DNA of 5,338 nucleotides from an uncultured Burkholderiales bacterium. Its GTDB lineage: Bacteria; Pseudomonadota; Gammaproteobacteria; Burkholderiales; Burkholderiaceae_C. Below are positions 1 through 5,338 of the stretch, piece by piece. The position numbers were made by a program, and so were the translations under genes. Location of the stretch: NCBI GenBank assembly GCA_903856875.1, contig CAIODE010000476.1, positions 1 through 5,338 of the forward strand, given 5' to 3'. The notes below the pieces were generated by a model. That model was not told the origin of the DNA, made no database searches, and saw nothing but the letters and a program-made list of their open reading frames with translations. Every line of letters begins with the position of its first letter. Position 1 is the stretch's first letter.

Positions 1-885
1 GCCCGCAGATGGGCGACTTTGGCCTTGGGCCCCAAGCCCTACAAAGCTAGCAGCGTGACTTCCCCTTGGCTACACGAAGAAGTCGCAAGGCGAATGGAGG
101 AAAGACTTGAGTTCATTCGTTTGCAACCCAAGTCTTGGGTGTGTTGGAACCCGCTTCGTTCAGGTCTGAATGTTTTGGCCATGCTAAAAAAGCGCTACCC
201 CCAAGCCATCGGCCATTTGTTGGCTGATCGACAGGGCGAAATGGAATGGGTTCAAGCCAATTTAGCAGCGCCTTGGTGGCAGCCATCGACTTGGTTCCAA
301 TCGAAATTAAAAACTGCGCCTTTGAAGCCTCACAGCATGGACATGGTGTGGGCCAATATGCTGCTTCACCAAGCTGCAGACCCACAAGCCTTGTTAGCCG
401 ATTGGCATCGTGTGTTGGCCGTTGATGGTTTCTTGATGTTTTCATGTTTAGGCCCCGACACCCTGCAAGAATTAAGAACGGTTTATGCGCGCAATGGCTG
501 GCCCATGCCTTCGCATGAATTCACTGACATGCATGACTGGGGCGACATGTTGGTGCATGCAGGCTTTGCAGAACCTGTGATGGACATGGAAAAAATCACC
601 TTGACCTATGTCAATTCAGAAAAGCTTGTTGAAGATTTGCGTAAGTTAGGGCGTAATTTTCACGTCAGCAGGTTTGAGGGATTGCGTGGCAAAAATTGGT
701 ACAAAGATTTGCAGCATGCCCTTTTGTCATTGGCGCAAAAAGACTCGGAAGGCCGATTGGCGCTCACTTTCGAGGTGGTTTATGGCCATGCACTCAAACC
801 ACAAGCGCGCATCAAAGTCAGTTCACAAAGTGAAATTGACTTGAATGACATGCGTCAAATGCTTCGAAATCCGCAAAAGAAATAA
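1..885 (+). CDS. BioC-like SAM-dependent methyltransferase (5'-partial)
   Basis: This is a class I methyltransferase-fold protein of the BioC (malonyl-ACP O-methyltransferase) type, often found beside cox operons in Comamonadaceae. The frame is open from base 1, and the residues before the TTG at 19 (ARRWATL) look like coding sequence, so the true start is probably upstream. Counted from the TTG at 19 there are 288 residues. The BioC-like parts are SPWLHEEVARRMEERL (about 15-30), SMDMVWANMLLH (106-117), RVLAVDGFLMFSCLGPDTLQ (131-150), HDWGDMLVHAGF (172-183) and the C-terminal LTFEVVYGHALKP stretch (about 249-261). The usual glycine-rich SAM motif I (DxGCGxG) is missing: the expected place reads WNPLRSGLNVLAML (43-56). 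The gene may therefore have lost or altered catalysis, and a role in biotin synthesis is not established. A 162-base gap to coxB suggests a separate transcript. The family call is firm, the substrate is not. Confidence 0.82.
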   Translation, partial: ARRWATLALGPKPYKASSVTSPWLHEEVARRMEERLEFIRLQPKSWVCWNPLRSGLNVLAMLKKRYPQAIGHLLADRQGEMEWVQANLAAPWWQPSTWFQSKLKTAPLKPHSMDMVWANMLLHQAADPQALLADWHRVLAVDGFLMFSCLGPDTLQELRTVYARNGWPMPSHEFTDMHDWGDMLVHAGFAEPVMDMEKITLTYVNSEKLVEDLRKLGRNFHVSRFEGLRGKNWYKDLQHALLSLAQKDSEGRLALTFEVVYGHALKPQARIKVSSQSEIDLNDMRQMLRNPQKK

Positions 886-923
886 GTTCAAGTTTGATAA
901 AGCTCAAAGTAGGCCTCCAACTC

Positions 924-946
924 GGTTAAAATTCCTCGCGTTAACC
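924..946. promoter_or_regulatory. Dyad GGTTAA-N11-TTAACC with a TAAAAT box, upstream of coxB
   Basis: Two 6-base arms (924-929 and 941-946) form a perfect inverted repeat with an 11-base spacer. The left arm overlaps TAAAAT (927-932), a 5/6 match to the sigma70 -10 box, but no good -35 hexamer sits 16-18 bases upstream of it. It could be an operator, a weak promoter element or chance, since 6-base arms are not rare. No regulator can be named from the sequence. Confidence 0.25.
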
Positions 947-969
947 CGAATGACTGATGCTTTTTGAGC

Positions 970-985
970 TGTCAAGGGTGTGACA
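970..985. promoter_or_regulatory. Short inverted repeat TGTCA-N6-TGACA in the coxB leader
   Basis: Arms at 970-974 and 981-985 are exact reverse complements separated by 6 bases. The right arm is also most of the candidate -35 hexamer of the cox promoter (980-985), so a bound regulator here would touch the promoter. Five-base arms can occur by chance, and no known operator consensus is matched with confidence. Confidence 0.22.
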
Positions 986-1007
986 CTGAGAGTTCCCCTT
1001 TTGTAAC
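980..1007 (+). promoter_or_regulatory. Candidate sigma70 promoter for the cox operon
   Basis: GTGACA (980-985, 5/6 match to TTGACA) is followed after 16 bases by TGTAAC (1002-1007, 4/6 match to TATAAT). Initiation about 7 bases later would give a leader of roughly 34 bases before the coxB ATG at 1048. The 162-base spacer is the only sizeable gap upstream of coxB in this window, which makes it the natural place for the operon promoter. The box matches are moderate and were found by eye. Confidence 0.33.
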
Positions 1008-1047
1008 TGTAGTGGTTTCGTTTGAAACTTGGAAGTTAGTGAAAACT

Positions 1048-2220
1048 ATGAAGCGTATTTCCAAAACATTGTCCTCTTTGCTCAGCAAAGCAGGTATTTG
1101 GGCTGGCGCATGGGCTGCAACTGCAGCCTATGCCGTGAACGATTTGCCAGGCGGCCCAGCTGTCAATCAATTGGATTTTCACCCCGCGGCCACCAAAATT
1201 GCCGAAGAACAGCACTCCCTTCATGTTTTTATGATGGTCTTGTGCACAGTCATATTTGTGGCTGTGTTCGCTGTCATGTTCTATTCCATTTGGAAGCACC
1301 GCAAATCAGTGGGTCACAAGCCCGCTGCGTTTCATGAGTCCATGACGGTTGAAATCATTTGGACCATCGTGCCCTTCATCATCGTGATTTTGATGGCTTT
1401 GCCAGCCACCAAAGTGTTGGTGGCCTCCAAAGACACCACCAATGCCGACCTGACCGTTAAGGCCACTGGCTATCAGTGGAAATGGGGCTACGACTACATC
1501 AAAGGTGAAGGTGAGGGCATTGGCTTCATTTCCACCTTGGACAATGCACACCGCGAAATGTCCAACGCAGGCAAGCCTGCGGGCGACGACTATCTCTTGA
1601 AAGTCGACAACGCCTTGGTGGTGCCTGTGGGCAAAAAAGTCCGCGTCATCACCACTGCCAACGACGTGATTCACGCATTTGCTGTGCCTTCATTGGGCAT
1701 CAAGCAAGACGCCATTCCTGGCTTCGTTCGTGACACTTGGTTCCGTGCCGAACGTGTGGGCGATTTCCACGGTCAGTGTCAAGAGTTGTGCGGCAAAGAG
1801 CACGCTTATATGCCTATTCATGTGAAGGTTGTATCTGCTGAAGACTACACAAAATGGGTCGATGCTGAGAAAAAGAAAATGGCTGCCAAGGCCGATGACC
1901 CAAGCAAAGTTTGGGCTTTGGAAGACTCACTCAAGCGTGGTGAAAAAGTGTACGCCGCCAACTGTGCCGCTTGCCACCAAGCCACAGGCAAGGGCGCTGG
2001 CCCTATCAAGCCGCTAGATGGCGCTGCTGTTGTGCTCGACGCTGACAGAACCAAACAAATCATGGTTTTGTTAAACGGCCAAAACAACCAAACCATGCCT
2101 GCATGGAAGCAGTTGTCTGACACCGAAATTGCAGCCGTTATTACTTTCACTAAAAACAATTGGTCTAACAAGACTGGGCAAGTGGTGCAACCAGCCGATG
2201 TGCTGGCCGCTCGCAAGTAA
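1048..2220 (+). CDS. coxB: Cytochrome c oxidase subunit II with fused cytochrome c domain
   Basis: This is subunit II of the aa3-type oxidase, the electron entry subunit. I chose the ATG at 1048 (390 residues) because it begins a signal peptide ([16 protein letters not shown]..., likely cleavage after AYA at 27-29); an in-frame TTG at 964 would put 28 unlikely residues in front. GGAAG at 1031-1035 is a weak, rather distant ribosome binding site. Membrane helices lie at about 57-81 and 99-121, and the aromatic YQWKW is at 142-146. The CuA ligands are complete: H209, C244, E246 (backbone), C248, H252 and M255. A C-terminal class I cytochrome c domain (about 295-375) carries CAACH at 306-310, with M350 (QTMPAW) as likely distal heme ligand. 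This c-type fusion is usual in betaproteobacterial CoxB and implies a tethered electron donor in the periplasm. coxA follows after 35 bases, as in an operon. Confidence 0.97.
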   Translation: MKRISKTLSSLLSKAGIWAGAWAATAAYAVNDLPGGPAVNQLDFHPAATKIAEEQHSLHVFMMVLCTVIFVAVFAVMFYSIWKHRKSVGHKPAAFHESMTVEIIWTIVPFIIVILMALPATKVLVASKDTTNADLTVKATGYQWKWGYDYIKGEGEGIGFISTLDNAHREMSNAGKPAGDDYLLKVDNALVVPVGKKVRVITTANDVIHAFAVPSLGIKQDAIPGFVRDTWFRAERVGDFHGQCQELCGKEHAYMPIHVKVVSAEDYTKWVDAEKKKMAAKADDPSKVWALEDSLKRGEKVYAANCAACHQATGKGAGPIKPLDGAAVVLDADRTKQIMVLLNGQNNQTMPAWKQLSDTEIAAVITFTKNNWSNKTGQVVQPADVLAARK

Positions 2221-2255
2221 TCAAGTACCTTGAACAGTATTTAAAGGAATTCAAG

Positions 2256-3890
2256 ATGAGCGCAGTTCTCCATCCTCACGATCACGCCCAGGGTCACGAC
2301 GACCACAGCCACGATCACCACGGTTCCCCAGAAGGCTGGCGCCGTTGGGTGTTTGCTACCAATCACAAAGACATTGGTACTTTGTATTTGTTGTTCAGCT
2401 TCACCATGCTCATGATTGGCGGTATTTTGGCGCTGCTCATTCGGGCTGAGTTGTTCCAGCCCGGTTTGCAATTGGTCAATCCTGAGTTATTCAACCAATT
2501 CACCACCATGCACGGCATCATCATGGTGTTCGGTGCCATCATGCCGGCCTTTGTGGGCTTTGCAAACTGGATGATCCCTTTGCAAATTGGCGCGGCCGAT
2601 ATGGCCTTTGCGCGCATGAACAACTTCAGCTTCTGGCTCATGATTCCAGCGGCCACCATGTTGGCCGGTTCGTTCTTCATGCCCGGTGGCGCTCCTGCTG
2701 CGGGTTGGACTTTGTACGCTCCTTTGACATTGCAAATGGGCCCGTCCATGGACGCCGGTATTTTTGCCTTGCATATTTTGGGCGCTTCTTCCATCATGGG
2801 CTCCATCAACATCATCGTGACCATTCTGAACATGCGTGCCCCTGGCATGACGCTCATGAAGATGCCCATGTTTGCATGGACATGGCTCATTACAGCTTAC
2901 TTGTTGATCGCGGTCATGCCTGTGTTGGCTGGTGCCATCACCATGACGCTCACTGACCGTCACTTCGGTACCAGCTTCTTCAACCCAGCTGGCGGCGGCG
3001 ATCCCGTCATGTACCAACACATTTTCTGGTTCTTCGGTCACCCCGAGGTGTACATCATGATCTTGCCGGCCTTCGGCATCATCAGCCAAGTGGTTCCAGC
3101 GTTTTCACGCAAGAGGTTGTTTGGTTATGCCTCCATGGTGTACGCCACCTCTTCTATTGCTATTCTGTCTTTCATTGTGTGGGCTCACCACATGTTCACA
3201 ACCGGCATGCCGGTTACGGGCCAGTTGTTCTTCATGTACGCGACCATGTTGATTGCAGTGCCTACTGCTGTGAAAATTTTCAACTGGATTGCTACCATGT
3301 GGCGCGGCTCCATGACCTTTGAAACACCTATGTTGTTTGCCATTGGGTTCATCTTTGTGTTCACCATGGGCGGCTTTACGGGTTTGATTTTGGCCATGGC
3401 GCCAATCGACATTCAGTTGCAAGACACCTATTACGTGGTGGCCCACTTCCACTATGTGTTGGTGGCAGGTTCTTTGTTTGCCATGTTCTCGGGTGCTTAC
3501 TATTGGCTGCCTAAGTGGACCGGCGTGATGTACAACGAAGGCCGCGGCAAAGTCCACTTCTGGTGGTCACTCATTTCCTTCAACATCACTTTCTTCCCCA
3601 TGCACTTCTTGGGCTTGGCCGGTATGCCACGTCGCTATGCTGACTACCCCATGCAGTTTGCCGATTTCAACGCCCTTGCTTCTGTGGGTGCGTTCTTCTT
3701 CGGTTTTGCACAGGTTTATTTCTTCTTGTTCGTAGTCTTGCCTTGCATGCGCGGTCAAGGCGAAAAAGCAGCCCAAAAACCATGGGAAGCCGCAGAAGGC
3801 TTGGAGTGGGAAGTTCCTTCTCCTGCACCTTTCCACACCTTTGAAAACCCACCCAAGCTGGATGCTACCGCTACCCGCGTGATTGGTTAA
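2256..3890 (+). CDS. coxA: Cytochrome c oxidase subunit I, aa3-type
   Basis: This is the catalytic, proton-pumping subunit (544 residues, normal family length, about 12 membrane helices). AAAGGA at 2243-2248, 7 bases before the ATG, supports the start. The metal ligands are all present: H86 (TMHG) and H399 for low-spin heme a, H397 for heme a3, and H262, H311 and H312 for CuB. Y266 in GHPEVY is the tyrosine that cross-links to H262, and E264 in the same motif marks the A1 family with a D-channel. D115 with N122/N123 fits the D-channel entrance, and K340 (PTAVK) the K-channel. The first 28 residues are unusually rich in His and Asp (8 His, 4 Asp within 6-22) and precede the conserved core that begins at [14 protein letters not shown]. 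The gene also goes by ctaD. It lies between coxB and a small assembly-protein gene, all in the same direction. Confidence 0.98.
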   Translation: MSAVLHPHDHAQGHDDHSHDHHGSPEGWRRWVFATNHKDIGTLYLLFSFTMLMIGGILALLIRAELFQPGLQLVNPELFNQFTTMHGIIMVFGAIMPAFVGFANWMIPLQIGAADMAFARMNNFSFWLMIPAATMLAGSFFMPGGAPAAGWTLYAPLTLQMGPSMDAGIFALHILGASSIMGSINIIVTILNMRAPGMTLMKMPMFAWTWLITAYLLIAVMPVLAGAITMTLTDRHFGTSFFNPAGGGDPVMYQHIFWFFGHPEVYIMILPAFGIISQVVPAFSRKRLFGYASMVYATSSIAILSFIVWAHHMFTTGMPVTGQLFFMYATMLIAVPTAVKIFNWIATMWRGSMTFETPMLFAIGFIFVFTMGGFTGLILAMAPIDIQLQDTYYVVAHFHYVLVAGSLFAMFSGAYYWLPKWTGVMYNEGRGKVHFWWSLISFNITFFPMHFLGLAGMPRRYADYPMQFADFNALASVGAFFFGFAQVYFFLFVVLPCMRGQGEKAAQKPWEAAEGLEWEVPSPAPFHTFENPPKLDATATRVIG

Positions 3891-3907
3891 TGGGGCATTG
3901 AAGCATC

Positions 3908-4027
3908 ATGGCTACTTCTGCTGAACAAAAGAAAAGCAACACCCGCTTAGGCCTCATCTTGGCCTCAGTGGCTGTGGTTTTCTTTGTGGGCTTCATGGTC
4001 AAAATGATTGTGCTTACCTCAAGGTAA
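3908..4027 (+). CDS. Cytochrome oxidase small assembly protein (39 aa)
   Basis: A short gene begins 17 bases after the coxA stop and encodes 39 residues: a charged N-terminus (MATSAEQKKSNTRLG) followed by one membrane helix at about 14-33 and a basic tail ending LTSR. GAAG at 3900-3903 and GGGG at 3892-3895 are weak ribosome binding candidates. Small single-helix proteins of this kind at this exact place between coxA and ctaG are annotated in Comamonadaceae as cytochrome oxidase small assembly protein. By orientation rules the positive N-terminus should be cytoplasmic. The last codons, from K32 on, and the stop lie inside the perfect inverted repeat 4001-4040. The molecular role is not shown by the sequence; the assignment rests on size, hydrophobic profile and position. 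Confidence 0.8.
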   Translation: MATSAEQKKSNTRLGLILASVAVVFFVGFMVKMIVLTSR

Positions 4028-4040
4028 GCACAATCATTTT
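4001..4040. repeat. Perfect stem-loop: 18-bp arms, 4-base loop
   Basis: The left arm AAAATGATTGTGCTTACC (4001-4018) and right arm (4023-4040) are exact reverse complements around the loop TCAA. The left arm codes for residues 32-37 of the 39-residue protein, and its TAA stop (4025-4027) lies in the right arm. The stem starts with AAAA and ends with TTTT, and CAATTTA follows, so a weak or bidirectional intrinsic terminator is possible, although the stem has only 6 G/C pairs of 18. Other possibilities are an RNA processing or 3'-end stabilising site for the coxBA transcript, or attenuation relieved while ribosomes reach the stop. The existence of the structure is certain; its function is inferred. 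Confidence 0.93.
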
Positions 4041-4055
4041 CAATTTATCAGCAGT

Positions 4056-4685
4056 ATGAGCCTTTACCGCGAAAACATCAAAATGGTGAGCAAGTTGGCT
4101 GTGGTTGCGGTCTGCATGTTTGCCTTTGGGTACGCGCTTATTCCCATCTACAAACACATTTGCGAGATGACGGGCATCAACATTCTGTCACTCGCAGAAC
4201 GTCAGGTGCCAGGCAATGGTTTAGCAGGCAAGGATGCCTCTCAGCCGGGTAATTCGCAGATAGATTACTCGCGAACCATCACTGTAGAGTTTGATGCCAA
4301 CTCGCGTGGTCCTTGGGACTTCAAACCAGCGCAACGTTCTATTCAAGTGCATCCAGGTGAGTTGTCCACCGTGATGTACGAATTCCAAAACGTACAAAAC
4401 CGCCGCATGGCAGCACAAGCTATTCCAAGCTATGCACCCAATCAGGCAGCGCCTCATTTCAACAAGATAGAATGCTTTTGCTTCAATCAGTACACCTTGG
4501 AAGCTGGTGAGAAAAAACAATGGCCTGTGGTCTTTGTGATTGATCCCAAATTGTCCAAAGATGTCACCACCATTACTTTGTCATACACCTTCTTTGAAGT
4601 GGGTGGCAAAACACCGCCAGCGCCAGGCTCAACGCCTGTGGCTGCAATCCCTGCCGAATTGGTTTCCACGAAGGTAGGTTCATGA
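4056..4685 (+). CDS. ctaG: Cytochrome c oxidase assembly protein CtaG (Cox11 family)
   Basis: This is a copper chaperone that inserts copper into the CuB site of subunit I. The ATG at 4056 gives 209 residues starting MSLYRENIKMVSKLAVV, the usual family N-terminus; an in-frame TTG at 4008 would add 16 residues from inside the stem-loop and is rejected. A short cytoplasmic N-terminus leads into one membrane helix (about 11-31), with the juxtamembrane C36 (HICEMTG). A periplasmic immunoglobulin-like domain follows, with the copper-binding CFC at 140-142 in the signature KIECFCFNQ and the late LSYTFFEV strand at 175-182. No Shine-Dalgarno is visible before the ATG, where the sequence reads CAATTTATCAGCAGT. 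Its stop overlaps the next start as ATGA. The gene lies 28 bases after the small assembly gene, just beyond the stem-loop. Confidence 0.96.
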   Translation: MSLYRENIKMVSKLAVVAVCMFAFGYALIPIYKHICEMTGINILSLAERQVPGNGLAGKDASQPGNSQIDYSRTITVEFDANSRGPWDFKPAQRSIQVHPGELSTVMYEFQNVQNRRMAAQAIPSYAPNQAAPHFNKIECFCFNQYTLEAGEKKQWPVVFVIDPKLSKDVTTITLSYTFFEVGGKTPPAPGSTPVAAIPAELVSTKVGS

Positions 4686-4891
4686 GCGGAAAAGAAATTT
4701 CATTTTTTCGGGCCGTGCAAGCAGTGCTTTGGTCTTTCATCGGTATTCGAAAAAACAGTGCCGGCCAAGAAGACATGGCAAAACTCAACCCCTTCCATGT
4801 GTTGGTGGTTGGTATTTCGTTGGCACTGATTTTTGTATTGGGCTTAATCGCCTTGGTCAATTGGGTGGTGGCTCAGCCCATCACTTTGTAA
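4682..4891 (+). CDS. DUF2970 family small membrane protein
   Basis: A 69-residue protein starts at an ATG that overlaps the ctaG TGA stop (ATGA, 4-base overlap), with AAGG at 4671-4674 as ribosome binding site 7 bases before. The sequence matches what I recall of DUF2970: an N-terminal AVQAVLWSFIGIRK (11-24), then EDMAKLNPFHVLVVG (30-44), and one membrane helix at about 38-63. The family is common in betaproteobacteria and frequently sits between ctaG and the subunit III gene, as here. Its function is unknown. Tight translational coupling to ctaG suggests a part in oxidase assembly or stability, but nothing in the protein points to a catalytic or metal site: it has no Cys and one His. Confidence 0.88.
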   Translation: MSGKEISFFRAVQAVLWSFIGIRKNSAGQEDMAKLNPFHVLVVGISLALIFVLGLIALVNWVVAQPITL

Positions 4892-4937
4892 TTTAGTTTT
4901 GAAGACAAATTCGGTTTAAGAGAGAGCAGGAGCAAGT

Positions 4938-5338
4938 ATGAGTTCAGCATCTAACGGCATAACGCCTTACTACTATGTGCCCAATCCATCGCGCCATCCG
5001 GCCATGGCTGCGTTTGGTTTGTTCTTGTTGATCTTGGGCGCAGGCCAATGGATCAATGGCGTAGAGTGGGGCAAATATTCTCTGTTCGCCGGTTTGATTT
5101 GGTTTTTGGTAGTGCTGTTTCAATGGTTCAGTGAAGCCATCCACGAAAGCGAAACTGGACAGTTTGGTCGCAAGATTGACTTGTCATACCGCTGGAGCAT
5201 GACTTGGTTCATCTTCTCTGAAGTGATGTTCTTCGGCGCTTTCTTCTCTGCTTTGTGGTGGGCTCGCTCACACTCCTTGCCGGCATTGGGCAGCTTGGAA
5301 AATGCGCTGCTTTGGCCTGACTTCAAAGCGGTGTGGCC
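4938..5338 (+). CDS. coxC: Cytochrome c oxidase subunit III (3'-partial)
   Basis: The frame from the ATG at 4938 stays open to the window end, giving 133 residues of the N-terminal half of subunit III (also called ctaE). The start is fixed by AGGAG at 4928-4932, 5 bases upstream. The beginning MSSASNGITPYYYVPNPSRHP is the usual betaproteobacterial form, where a YYVP segment precedes the first helix. Membrane helices lie at about 23-40, 47-66 and 87-108. The conserved SEVMFF with E95 sits in helix 3, preceded by the loop HESETGQFG (69-77). Subunit III has no metal centre; it flanks subunit I and helps sustain turnover. It follows the DUF2970 gene after a 46-base gap with no terminator-like structure, so it belongs to the same operon. 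The rest of the gene lies beyond the window. Confidence 0.96.
   Translation, partial: MSSASNGITPYYYVPNPSRHPAMAAFGLFLLILGAGQWINGVEWGKYSLFAGLIWFLVVLFQWFSEAIHESETGQFGRKIDLSYRWSMTWFIFSEVMFFGAFFSALWWARSHSLPALGSLENALLWPDFKAVW

Noticed and set aside
9..50. ATG at 9 as a possible gene start
   Set aside because: It is out of frame with the methyltransferase and meets a TAG stop after 13 codons.
950..983. Tiny leader reading frames (ATG at 950, 5 codons; ATG at 957, 8 codons)
   Set aside because: Too short, with no ribosome binding site and no regulatory codon pattern.
964..1047. Upstream TTG start that would extend CoxB by 28 residues
   Set aside because: The added residues do not resemble a CoxB N-terminus, and they would bury the signal peptide that begins cleanly at the ATG at 1048. 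The stretch also holds the candidate promoter.
2487..3089. Long open frame on the - strand inside coxA (200 codons)
   Set aside because: It is antisense to a strongly conserved gene, is low-complexity (His, Arg and Gly rich) and matches no family; it is a shadow of the coxA codon pattern.
4008..4055. Upstream TTG start that would extend CtaG by 16 residues
   Set aside because: The extra codons lie in the stem-loop and overlap the end of the small gene; MSLYRENIKM from 4056 is the usual CtaG start.
4892..4937. Possible terminator or promoter between the DUF2970 gene and coxC
   Set aside because: I see no stem-loop with a T tract and no convincing box pair, only the coxC ribosome binding site.

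Overview
The window carries the 5' part of an aa3-type (heme-copper, A1-family) cytochrome c oxidase operon, read entirely on the + strand. The protein sequences and gene order suggest a Burkholderiales betaproteobacterium, most likely Comamonadaceae (Limnohabitans/Rhodoferax/Polaromonas-like), with moderate G+C (near 50% by eye). Genus is inferred from family recollection, not from a search.

Layout. (1) 1-885: a BioC-like class I methyltransferase whose reading frame is already open at the window edge, so its start probably lies upstream. (2) 886-1047: a 162-base spacer that probably holds the cox promoter; it contains two short dyads and a plausible sigma70-type box pair. (3) 1048-2220: coxB, subunit II, with signal peptide, two membrane helices, CuA site and a C-terminal fused cytochrome c domain. 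(4) 2256-3890: coxA, subunit I, with all heme and CuB ligands and a His/Asp-rich N-terminus. (5) 3908-4027: a 39-residue single-helix protein, probably the cytochrome oxidase small assembly protein. (6) 4001-4040: a perfect stem-loop (18-bp arms, 4-base loop) overlapping the 3' end and stop codon of that small gene. (7) 4056-4685: ctaG (Cox11-type CuB chaperone). (8) 4682-4891: a DUF2970 membrane protein overlapping ctaG by 4 bases. (9) 4938-end: coxC (ctaE), subunit III, cut off by the window edge.

How they work together. CoxB takes electrons from cytochrome c through its own heme c domain and CuA and passes them to heme a and the heme a3-CuB centre of CoxA, where O2 is reduced and protons are pumped. 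CtaG delivers copper to CuB. CoxC stabilises the core. The 39-residue protein and the DUF2970 protein are probably assembly or accessory factors.

This is a recognisable, largely standard operon and I see no wholly new system. The most unusual feature is the perfect stem-loop between the small gene and ctaG, coupled with the lack of a visible Shine-Dalgarno for ctaG. Together they suggest a local control point or transcript-processing site within the operon.
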